64,000 nucleotides of DNA from Paraphysomonas bandaiensis (taxonomy: Eukaryota; Chrysophyceae). The translations under genes and the position numbers were made by a program. Below the pieces are notes generated by a model. It did not search any database. It was not told where the DNA came from and worked only from the letters and a program-made list of their open reading frames with translations. Location: the NCBI GenBank assembly GCA_965644295.1, contig CBFFRP010000445.1:124001-188000 (forward strand). Direction: 5' to 3'. Below, in pieces: positions 22,116-31,825 of this stretch; positions within the stretch are counted from its first letter, which is position 1; the number at the start of each line of letters is the position of its first letter.

Positions 22116-22442
22116 ATGTCTGATAAGGATGCCGAGTTGATTCCTAAAGAGCCGGAGCCAGAGCACGGCTGCTGTGCAAGAGTTCTGTTTTTCCCATTAT
22201 CTCTCGCAGCGGTTATTCCAGCGGCAGCTTTCCTCATAGTGGAGGCGGTGTCTGCTCCCATACAGTGCGCTGCACTGCTGATATGCAAGTTCACTGTTTG
22301 TAACTGCTGCTGTCCGGACTCTATCCACCACACCTTTCGTAATATAATATGCTCTCCGTGCAGGTGGATGCGCATATCTTGCACTGGGAAGGGTCACATA
22401 GTTTGCTGGAAGCATCCGGCATGGCCGTTTAGAAAAGAATAG
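22116..22442 (+). CDS. Small Cys-rich putative membrane protein
   Basis: A 108-residue frame beginning at the ATG MSDKDAELIPKEPEPEHG. After this acidic tail comes a long hydrophobic span (CCARVLFFPLSLAAVIPAAA, FLIVEAVSAPIQCAALLICK) that could form one or two membrane segments, then Cys clusters VCNCCCPDS, CSPCRW and CTGKGHIVCW. I do not recognise the family. The composition and a start that directly follows the spacer support a real gene. It is short and unconfirmed, and a chance frame cannot be ruled out. Confidence 0.5.
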   Translation: MSDKDAELIPKEPEPEHGCCARVLFFPLSLAAVIPAAAFLIVEAVSAPIQCAALLICKFTVCNCCCPDSIHHTFRNIICSPCRWMRISCTGKGHIVCWKHPAWPFRKE

Positions 22443-25037
22443 TACTACTTTAGCATTCACTGTATCAGTATGAATGTAGCTGAGAAAAGCATGATGAATA
22501 TATTGTTGTGGGAGCTAATTGTCGATATGTCTATCGAATTTCTCTCCATAAAACAATATTTAGAAGGAGTAATGTGAGATTAATAGTGAAAATATTAATA
22601 CTATTTCCCTCATTATGTAACTTTTTTCTCTCAACAATACTAAACCCTTTCCTGAATGCTACTTTATTTAATCAATGTGCTATATAACTTTAAAATAGTT
22701 GTTTCGAAATTGATAATGACAGCTATATCACAATAATTTTTATTATGGTTGATAACATGAAGTAGTCTCCATGAAAATGAGTATTTCCACTCCGACAAAG
22801 TTCAAAATAGATTTCCTAGATGCATCTGGTACTTACATTGTTACTTCACAATATTCGTGTGTGCTTAGAATATTAGAAGTACTCTGAATGATTATGACCG
22901 TGGCTTTGAGACCGATGAGTGTACTTCAGAATATGGGGACTCATACAGTGATGTAACAAATTTTAAGTTTATTGGTGCAGTAGACTTTCTATTAACTGTG
23001 TACTTTATTCATCATACTAGACTATAGTAATTAGTAATGATGGTAATACGTAATATATTGCAATAATGGTATAGTATATACTATATAGTGCATAGTGTAC
23101 ATGTGTGATACACTTCTATTTATCTATTTATAAAAACAATCTATCATCATCACAATATTATAATATAATATAGCAAATCCTAGTACTGGTTACAGCTACA
23201 GTTACGATATACACCAACACCATCATTTCGTGATGTTCTCGGGAATAAGTACCGGGGATATTTCTCTGCGAAACTAACGTGAACCGCATATATAGTAAGA
23301 AGAAATTCTAATATTATTTACTATTTTACATCATCCCGCGCTTAAAATTTTGAACCGAGGGACGACACTCTTTATTCCTAGGTTAATTTGTAGTTTATTC
23401 TAATGATATTTAAATTGTATAGTAAGTGTTTGTAACTTTCTTGCTGCATGATGAAATAGAGGTGTTCCCTGATTAATATGAAGAAAGCAAATAAAAAATA
23501 AATTTTCTGTTTTGAATTAATGTTACCTACATACATACATACATACATATAATAAAAGGGAATGGCAGTTGTACAAGATTAATTCAAAAAACACTAAATC
23601 CCAAAATTTCAATCATTGCTACAACAAGTGTACCCTTACCACAGGAGGGTGCTCTGACGGAATATAGCAACTGCGAGGTATTAAAATTCGTATGTATAAG
23701 TGTGATGATGAGTGTAAAATTTGTAGCTGCGCGAGGCTTCATGTTGTCGTTTGTAGGCGTCATCATCACTTTTTTATATACATATATGCACCTTGGGGCT
23801 TGCGGTGACGCGCAGGCAGGGTATCAGAGTTAAGCACTAAGAAGTTAAATTGTTTTTTACTACATTACTACTACTTAATTTCCGATGTCCCAGTATAAAC
23901 CGATTGATTCACTTTCCACACATTCACAACGCAATCAAACAACCACTCAAACAAATTGACAATAATGTAAAATGTTTACACCGGTTTTTACTTCATCCGA
24001 ATATTGAAGAACTTCTATAATTGACCGGTGCTAATTTGAGTGTCTTGTTGAACAAAATTCAGATAAAAACACTTTTTCCGACAAAATATATATATATGGG
24101 TGTAACACTACTATAATATATATATAGAACCTATAAATATCTTAAGCCGTCATTATCTTACAGAGACACAGTGGTTCACCTTTTATCAATATATTTCATA
24201 CTATTCTTTCACTAAATTCACGGTGTCGTTTTCAAACCTACTACATTTTCCAATTGTTCCTACTGAACTAAATAATATGGCAGTTGAGTCGTAGTGAAGT
24301 TTTTAGTAGAATAGCTAAAAATTAACTTTTAGTGGTAGGAATGTCTGCAAAATTTAGTAGGGACACATATTATATATTCCGAACAACTAATAGGGGTGTC
24401 CAACAGCCAGCGGATACACAAAATTTTGCGTGTTGAGGTTAAAGTGTATACTAATCCTCTTACTGTCACATAATTAAGATTAATATATAAAGTGACTGCG
24501 CACATACACCGATACCTCTTATCTCATATATATGACCATATTGCAAATTGCATATGATTCGTCAGATGAAGTATTGCTCGTTTTTCAAACTAATTTTATT
24601 TCTTAATAAACCATTTGACACAAGAGTAAAACAGAAAAGAATGTGAAGATATCGAACAGAAGAAATTTCCGATGTCCTATTGTATTTCAAATAATTGTAC
24701 TTTCTACAGTAGTAACTAGTAAGACATTAAATATACGTCTACTTTATTTATGCTTTAGTTGTTTTTCATGCTTTATGTCTATGAGGCAGGCATTGACACC
24801 GGAACTTATCAAGAACATGGGGACTTACATGATAATTATTGTGCATATTTATACCGTTTTCCAACCATCATCAAAAATTTCACCAGGTTTTATACATTTC
24901 GCCAGGTTTTGGTATTACCTCGACTTACTGGAAACGATGGGAGTGGCGGTAGAGTCGGTATATCCCCCCAACGAAACAGTCTTTTGGTAGTCCACTTCAT
25001 ACTGGACCTGTGCAGACGTGCAGACATGCTGCAATAC
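22443..25037. other. AT-rich spacer with repeat scraps, no gene seen
   Basis: This spacer contains a (TACA)n tract at about 23526-23550. It also holds pieces of the LTR-like family at about 23231-23290 (GTGATGTTCTCGGGAATAAG, TACCGGGGATATTTCTCTG) and 23784-23860 (GCACCTTGGGGCTTGCGGTG). The open frames on either strand lack conserved-looking composition. Confidence 0.5.
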
Positions 25038-25545
25038 CCTCAACAAAGTCGGACTCGCACCTTTTCGTGGTGTTCTGGGGGATAAGTACCGGGGAGATTC
25101 TCTCTGGGAAACTAACGTGAGCCGCAAACATAGTCAACAAATAATGTTCTGCCCACTCATAGCCGAATGCTTGTGTGGTACAAGGGACACCAATAAGTAG
25201 TGTCACTTGTGTAGACGTCTTTGGGCCCTGACGAATAAACAGGCATCCGGGAATGGGCCCACCTCAAGGGCATCCAGGACAGGGCCCACCTGAAGGGTAA
25301 CCGGAGTATTGGGCTGCCTGCTGAAGTCAAGCATCCGGGATGTTCACCTTAAGAACTCAGAGCGGAAGTGGTCGCACCTTGGTGCTTGCGGCGACGCACA
25401 AGCAGCTTCCGTAGCGTTAAATAGTAGGATAAAAAAGTGTGTACTGATTAGTTACAGGTAGAGCTCTAACTAGTTTGTCTAGCATTCATCTAGCTACTAA
25501 GTTGGTGAATGCTTTTAACGCCTATTGCTAATATTAAGACTTTCA
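25038..25545 (+). repeat. LTR-like dispersed repeat, most complete copy
   Basis: This copy has both halves of the family. The 5' half runs from CAACAAAGTCGGACTCGCAC through TAAGTACCGGGGAGATTCTC to AGCCGAATGCTTGTGTGGTA. The 3' half has GCACCTTGGTGCTTGCGGCG, ACGCACAAGCAGCTTCCGTA, GCGTTAAATAGTAGGATA and the terminus TAACGCCTATTGCTAATATT followed by AAGACTTTCA. TGCTTG...CAAGCA can form a short hairpin. Other copies or fragments lie at 23231, 23784, 35075, 47081, 48107 (inverted), 48579, 49445, 55826 and 56317. The CA ending and the linkage to a gag-like island suggest solo LTRs, but a 5' TG boundary and target duplications were not established. Confidence 0.6.
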
Positions 25546-26188
25546 ATAAACATGCTGCAATATAGATTCTCGAAAGCGACTATTATACTGATTATATTGA
25601 TATTAATAAAAGACCCCTCCCAGTCCATCAGGCTATAAAACAAGATCAGCGATGTGTTAGATGAGTTTTGCTAGCTAACATATTCAACATTTCGTAGGAA
25701 CGTCAGATAAAATAGTAGTCTTCAACAGCTATAATTCTAAATCCTTGAACTACAGCAACGCACACGTAATTTCTACATCCTGATGTAAACTCAAATTTTT
25801 TACTCTGACACCTCCAATTTGCAAATGATAAAGTTCTCTATTCCTTGGTGTTAGATATATATATGCCATGTACTAAGCTGGGAATTTTGGGATTATAACT
25901 AAAGCAAGCTAAAAATGACTTTATAACTGGACGATAAAACAATTTGAATAAGATAGAAGGAATTATTACATTTAGTATTAAATTCGTTCTATCAGACGGC
26001 CCCTGTAAATTAATTTAGTGACAGTTTGTGTCGTAGTGACTTCAGCGTAATAATACCAGCTATAAGAAAAATAAGCACGTCACGTTGTAGATCGCAGTGA
26101 CTCAAAATAAAACTAACATATACACTAACGCAAGTACTGGTAAAACTTGATACCATAAAATAATATCATAATAATACCAATAAATGAT
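25546..26188. other. 3' flank of eEF3, no gene seen
   Basis: AT-rich sequence only. No polyadenylation signal is assigned. Confidence 0.35.
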
Positions 26189-29100
26189 TTAGTCATATAA
26201 GTTATGTTCCTGTGCAAATTCCTCATCATCTGTGTCAAGCTCTTCGCCTTCCTTGATCTTCTTCTTCAGGATCTTGATCTTCGCCTTCTGGTCACGCTTA
26301 GAAAGTGTCTTCTTGACCTTTACCTCGCTAACGTTTCCGAGAGCATCAGTCATCTCGGTGATGATCTGGGTATCCGAGATCTTGTCGTCCTGTCTGTTCA
26401 TCCATCCCACTTCGCCCTTAGTGGTCAAGTGGCCAGCGTCCATCACCCACTCCTCGGGACAGAGGGTAGACACAAATTCGTTGTTGTGGGAAATGATAAC
26501 GACACCACCCTCGAACTCCTCAATAGCCTTAGCGAGGGCACCCAACGACTCTCTGTCGAGGTAGTTGGTAGGCTCGTCAAGAATGAGAATATGGGGTTGG
26601 TTCCACATGGCAGCGGCGATCACGACCTTAACCTTTTGTCCACCAGAGAGGGCAGACATACGGTAGTGGGTCGCGAACTCGGCACCAAGACCACAGTCAC
26701 CAAGGTGCTTCTCGACATTGGCGGAAGAGAGAGTGCGGACATAGAGACCAGCTCTCTGGGCAAGTCTGGCATCAATGGCCTTGCAGCCCTTGGACCATCC
26801 ACGTCTGGTAAGAGCCTCAACAGTAACCCAGCCCTCTTCACCACCCTTGAACTTCACTTCGTACTCAGTCTTCTTGTCCTTGTTCTCACGTCTGTTTCCA
26901 ACAAGTTCAGAAACAACCTTCATGGCCTTGCGCTGAGTTCCATCATCATCCTTCCATGAGTGCTCAAAGGGCTCGCTCTGGAGCTTCTTCTCCTCCTCGG
27001 TGAGAACCATCGAAACCTTAACGAGAGACTCCTTGTCCTCACCGTTGGCATATCTCCAACGAATGTACTCGTTAGGAGTCTTGTTGAGGTGGTTCTCAAT
27101 GTGGTGGAAAGCATGCTGAGCGACATATGCGATACGGGCATTAGGGTGCTTCCAGACCTCTCCAGTCTGAGGAACCACTTCTCCAGTGAGTACCTTAATC
27201 ATGGTGGACTTTCCGGCACCATTCTCTCCGACGCACCCCACACGAGAGGCCATGGACACCTGAACGCTGATGTCGAAGAGAGTAGGAGTGGTGTTGCCAG
27301 GGTAGGTGAAGTCACAGTGGGACATCTTCATGAGGGCCTTTGAGCGAGACTTAACACCCTCAATAGGACCAGGCTGAGGGAAGCTGAACTTAAGCTTGGA
27401 CTCCTTAAGACTGAAGTAGCTCATTGCCTCAGGGTTCTTGGCGATGAAGCTATCAAGGTTGCCCTTGTACTGGTGCAACTTGAGGCGGTCGATCTGAAGG
27501 ATGTTGGTACAGCAGTCATTAAGGAAGCCAGAGTCGTGGGACACCATGATGGCAGTCACGTTGGTGAGAGAGTTGATGTAGTTCTTAACCCAGGCCACGT
27601 TGATGACGTCCAAGTGGTTAGTAGGTTCATCGAGGAGCAGAATATCTGCTCTCTGAAGCATGGCACGAGCCATAGCGAGCTTCATTCTCCATCCACCAGA
27701 AAGAGATGACACAGGGTTGTTGGGCTTAGCCTTACCGTTCTCAGTGAACCCGACATTAGCCATGGTAGCAAGAACCTCCTCACGGGAGAGTCCAGCCAAG
27801 CGAGGGTCCTGCATGATGTAGTCCACGCAAGAAAGATGGGAAAGCTCACCAAGGATATCAGCCTCCACGAACACAGTGCGCACCTGAGAGGAATCAGGGA
27901 ATCCTTCCACAGATCCGTTGGCAATGGATCTCATGAGGGTGGTCTTTCCAGAATCGTTACCACCGAGAAGACCATACTTGGCACCTCTCTTGAGACGCAT
28001 GTTCGTGTTGTGAAGAAGAATCTTGGTACCGTAGGCAAGGGTAAACTGACAGTTGCAGAGCTCCTCGGCATCGTCGTCATCATCATCGTTGGCAGTCTCA
28101 ATCTTGATCATCTCCTTACATACGGGGATCAGGCTCTCGACAGCAGCAGCGGCGGCTGAGTCACCGATAAGCACAGCGAGCTGAGAGGATACATCAGACC
28201 ACTGCTCAACGTCGAAATGCTTCACTCCCATAAGAGAGCACACCAAAGAGGCGATGTGCTTGAGTGCAACCTCACCCTCGGCGGGGACACCAGACACCTT
28301 TTCCTTGAGGGTAGTGAGAACAAGGTCGTAGTTAATACCCTTGGTAACGATGCTCTTAACAAGATCATTGAGGCGATTAAGCTGGAAGGAAGCACGCTCA
28401 GAGACAGCGCGGGCCTCAGGATCAGACATAGCATCGGCAGATCTCTCGAGGGCAGGCATAAGCTCGGGAAGAAAGGGAGCAGCATCAAGAGGGTCATCGA
28501 CAAGCTTAGACATGTTGTCAATAATAACAGCAGACTGACGACGGGTAGCGGTGACACGACTCTTAAGACCACGAAGCAACAGGGGCACAACCATGGCAAG
28601 AGCAGGGGACTGCACAGACTGGACGAAGGTGACGCCAGCAAGGGCATGCATAATCTCAGGGACCTCCTCAGGATTGGTGATAGACTTGAGGATGTGAGAT
28701 GTCATGTGCTCAATATCTCTGTTTCCGATAACGTCACAGGCGGCAGACATGGCAGCGTAAGCAGCCTCGCTAACCTCCTTCTTCGTGTCAGTCATGCAGG
28801 CAGTCACCTCAGGCACAACCTGTGGGAGGGCATTTCCGAGCTGCTCAGGAGCGTGGTCGCCAAAACTGGCGATGACATTGAGAGCAAGCACGCGGCTGTT
28901 CCAGTTCTCCTCAATCTGAGCAGCAGCAAAGCAGTACTGAAGCACTTCACGAACAGAGTTAGCGCAAGCGTTTGAGGTGATGGCCTTCACAGAGTCAGCG
29001 GCGGCCTTACGAATAGCACCCTGCTTGCAGCCAGAAGCCTTAAAGAGAACAGGCAGACTGGCGCACAGGTGAGCCTCAGCAGACTGCATGCAGTTGTTGG

Positions 29101-29299
29101 CCAGCACAGTGTACACACCACATGCATCCACAGTGGCAGACACGTCGCCCTTGCCGGTCTTTGAGACCTGAGCATCGAGCTTAGCGATGAGAGGAGGAAG
29201 AACCTTCCAGTCCCCCTTAACAGAAGAGATAAGAGCTGACTCATTCTCAGGGCTCAAGGAGAGGTTCTTCATTAGCTGGTTAACGTCAAAAGCGGCCAT
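26189..29299 (-). CDS. Translation elongation factor 3 (ABC-F ATPase, eEF3)
   Basis: This 1036-residue single exon is close to the roughly 1044 of yeast eEF3. The factor is a ribosome-bound ATPase that releases E-site tRNA during elongation. The N-terminal 300 or so residues are HEAT-like helical repeats. ABC1 has Walker A GGNDSGKTTLM with Lys 452, signature LSGGWRMKL and Walker B ILLLDEPTNHLD. ABC2 has Walker A GENGAGKSTMIK with Lys 697, signature ALSGGQKVKV and ILILDEPTNYLD. A chromodomain-like insert (KKTEYEVKFKGGEEGWVTVE) lies inside ABC2, as in eEF3. The tail is lysine-rich. I chose the Met at 29299 (MAAFDVNQLMKN) over the in-frame Met at 29341, whose extra 14 residues are unlike the family. 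Codons are strongly G/C-ended compared with neighbours, as expected of a highly expressed gene. Confidence 0.97.
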   Translation of the reverse strand: MAAFDVNQLMKNLSLSPENESALISSVKGDWKVLPPLIAKLDAQVSKTGKGDVSATVDACGVYTVLANNCMQSAEAHLCASLPVLFKASGCKQGAIRKAAADSVKAITSNACANSVREVLQYCFAAAQIEENWNSRVLALNVIASFGDHAPEQLGNALPQVVPEVTACMTDTKKEVSEAAYAAMSAACDVIGNRDIEHMTSHILKSITNPEEVPEIMHALAGVTFVQSVQSPALAMVVPLLLRGLKSRVTATRRQSAVIIDNMSKLVDDPLDAAPFLPELMPALERSADAMSDPEARAVSERASFQLNRLNDLVKSIVTKGINYDLVLTTLKEKVSGVPAEGEVALKHIASLVCSLMGVKHFDVEQWSDVSSQLAVLIGDSAAAAAVESLIPVCKEMIKIETANDDDDDDAEELCNCQFTLAYGTKILLHNTNMRLKRGAKYGLLGGNDSGKTTLMRSIANGSVEGFPDSSQVRTVFVEADILGELSHLSCVDYIMQDPRLAGLSREEVLATMANVGFTENGKAKPNNPVSSLSGGWRMKLAMARAMLQRADILLLDEPTNHLDVINVAWVKNYINSLTNVTAIMVSHDSGFLNDCCTNILQIDRLKLHQYKGNLDSFIAKNPEAMSYFSLKESKLKFSFPQPGPIEGVKSRSKALMKMSHCDFTYPGNTTPTLFDISVQVSMASRVGCVGENGAGKSTMIKVLTGEVVPQTGEVWKHPNARIAYVAQHAFHHIENHLNKTPNEYIRWRYANGEDKESLVKVSMVLTEEEKKLQSEPFEHSWKDDDGTQRKAMKVVSELVGNRRENKDKKTEYEVKFKGGEEGWVTVEALTRRGWSKGCKAIDARLAQRAGLYVRTLSSANVEKHLGDCGLGAEFATHYRMSALSGGQKVKVVIAAAMWNQPHILILDEPTNYLDRESLGALAKAIEEFEGGVVIISHNNEFVSTLCPEEWVMDAGHLTTKGEVGWMNRQDDKISDTQIITEMTDALGNVSEVKVKKTLSKRDQKAKIKILKKKIKEGEELDTDDEEFAQEHNLYD

Positions 29300-31825
29300 G
29301 TTAATATAGCTGTTGTGCTTCTGACTTATGGATGGAGTCACTACAAGGGGGCGAATAATATGAAGAACTTCACTGCTCGACGCACTTCATGCGAACGGAC
29401 ACAACCGTATGAATTGAATGGCTCATCGCGTCATGTCCACCAATTTCATCAATCCCATGTTCTGTTCCAGTTCTGTGGTCCAATCATATGGTTAACAGCA
29501 CCAAAGTGCGTTCGTGGTTCGTCACTCCCGGACAAGAATAGTATCTTTAAGAGATTATTGGACATCATAAACTGAAAACGATTAATATGATTGGACGGCA
29601 CTGTTTTGTAGGTGAGTTTTCATCCAATTGTTTGTTTGTTTGTGCAGGCATGAAAAAAACAAGGTAGTTTTAATATTCATCAATATAGCCAGAGATACTG
29701 TGCATCCTGCGTGCACAATAGGAACATGAATCCCTGTTGGCTTCCTTGCATGTTGCTTCAAGAAAATGGAAAGAAAATACGCAGTCGGTTCTGGTAATGG
29801 CGTACGTAGAGTGAGCATATTGCATCTATATTGCAAGGAAGTCTTCAAGAAAATAATAAGCTCTCAACTATCATATGCACTTGCACATACTCTCTGCTGA
29901 AGAAGCCATATTCAACTAAGATTACAACAGTACAGAGAGTTGTGTATAAGATTTCATTCCAATGTAATAAATGCGTGGGTGATTGTACCAGGAGTATACT
30001 GTTTCCAGGTGTATAAACAAACGATCATGATACATTCAACACTACCTTACAGCAAATGATAATACAGAAGGAAATGTATCAGACAGTCTGATGTATATTG
30101 TTTCGGTCTCTTAAGGGAGTAATTCGAACAAAAGCGAGATATTTACACAGGAAGTTCATACAAGACTGTTTTACTTTTAGTTTTGAAGGCCCTATCCCCT
30201 TGTTTGGTAGCAATAAAAAGTGATTCACAGCTCATATCGCCAGGTGGCCATATCTATTTCCACAATGAAAATGGAGAAAAAGATATCGTAAGATATATAT
30301 AGTAAAATATTTTCAATGAATATGGCGTGCTATACCTTAGAGTCTATACAAACTATATACGTCATTGAACATATATAGTATATACTACGTACGTAATAGG
30401 TAATAGAATGTGTTAATAATTAACATTAGTTCATTTACGCATGTATAATGTAAGTGTATCCGCCGGATACAACTTCTGGCTTCTGGGAATACAACAATGC
30501 GTTCTATAGGTAAGCTTGATAAGGGTTTTCAATTCTCACATAAAAAGTAACATTCGAATTCGTGATACTTTCATTAAAAGTATGAGTATATCAACAGGGG
30601 TGAAAAGAATGCCACTTAAAACATATTATGTATTATACAGAACACATCTAATTTATTTAACAACTCGATCATTCAACTATGCTTATAATTCTCATGTATA
30701 GAATTAGACATTAGACATCCTCAACCTCACTCAAAGAAAATGGAAAAGTGCATGATACCTTTAAGTTTTTTGTATATATCGGTGTTACTGCAAATGATAT
30801 GGACAATTATCTCTCGATCATATTATCTCCGTCATAACTTCTCTGTATAAGATAAGAGACGTTTGCATTATTCCTTTGAAATGAAGCAATCCAACACTTA
30901 CGATGAAAGCATCAGAGCAGTGAAACCAGATAGGCACCTACAACCCGGACCTTTCCGTAATGCAAATTAGGTCTACTACAAAAGGCAAAGTTCGCAAGCC
31001 CAATTAACGCATTGATTAACATAAAACGGAGTCACGTAAATCAGTTCTTGTGTCATGCCATAAACGAGAATATAAGTGTCGTCATACAACTCGTCGAAGT
31101 CGTCGTACCCCGTATCCACTATACGCAACCTATATCAGTACCTGGTGCCCGCATGGCCTATACTTCTTTAAGTACGAGCACGACTCCTCTATAGCCAAGA
31201 GAGACGATATACTGTAGTTATGTCGGATATACGACCATCGCAGTCATTGGCATAGACTACTGAGGTTCAGGTAGAGCTTGGCTGCAAGTCACGCGAAGGG
31301 GCGTAAACTGACAGTGTAGGGCCTCCTCACTGGCATGATAGACGCTAACAACCCCATGCAGTATCCTTCTAACTCCCTCAGCACCATCATGAGGTAGCTG
31401 GCAGTTAACTTCAGCACAATTGTACAGTGTATTTTGATGTGTATTCCTTTCAAATATTCGATTGTTGAAGTTGGACAACGTGCGGTACATCTCACTCCGT
31501 TCCTACTCCGTGAAAAATATTGTCCTCATATTTTACAACTTTTTGATATGTTTTTTCTATAAAAATTTAGGTGTAAAAATGTAACATTTCGGAAAAAAAG
31601 TGAAGTGCGGTTTGATGTGCGGACATCATGAAGAGCCTGGAATTCTATTGGCCTATCAACGATCTTTGATTTTACAGATGCGATGCCTGTGTGTGTGTGT
31701 GACTCTTGAAGGCTCTGGATTCGTTATGATGGAATTGCATGACATACATTCCAATTAATATCATATGAAGGCTATGCAGCAGATGAAACCATAGTTACTG
31801 AGGAGTGATTGATCGTTCGTGTGTT
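29300..31825. other. Spacer between eEF3 and the AP2-like gene, no gene seen
   Basis: The divergent promoters of eEF3 (-) and the AP2-like gene (+) must lie here. I see only AT-rich sequence, a short (GT)n run at about 31690-31700, and short shadow frames. No repeat family was recognised. Confidence 0.4.

Noticed and set aside
24643-25085. Two overlapping frames of about 110 codons upstream of the LTR-like repeat
   Set aside because: Composition is random-like and the second runs into the repeat copy at 25038.
26204-29575. Several long plus-strand frames opposite eEF3 (for example 26204-26959 and 28217-28975)
   Set aside because: They are shadows caused by the strong codon bias of eEF3; none has a recognisable domain.
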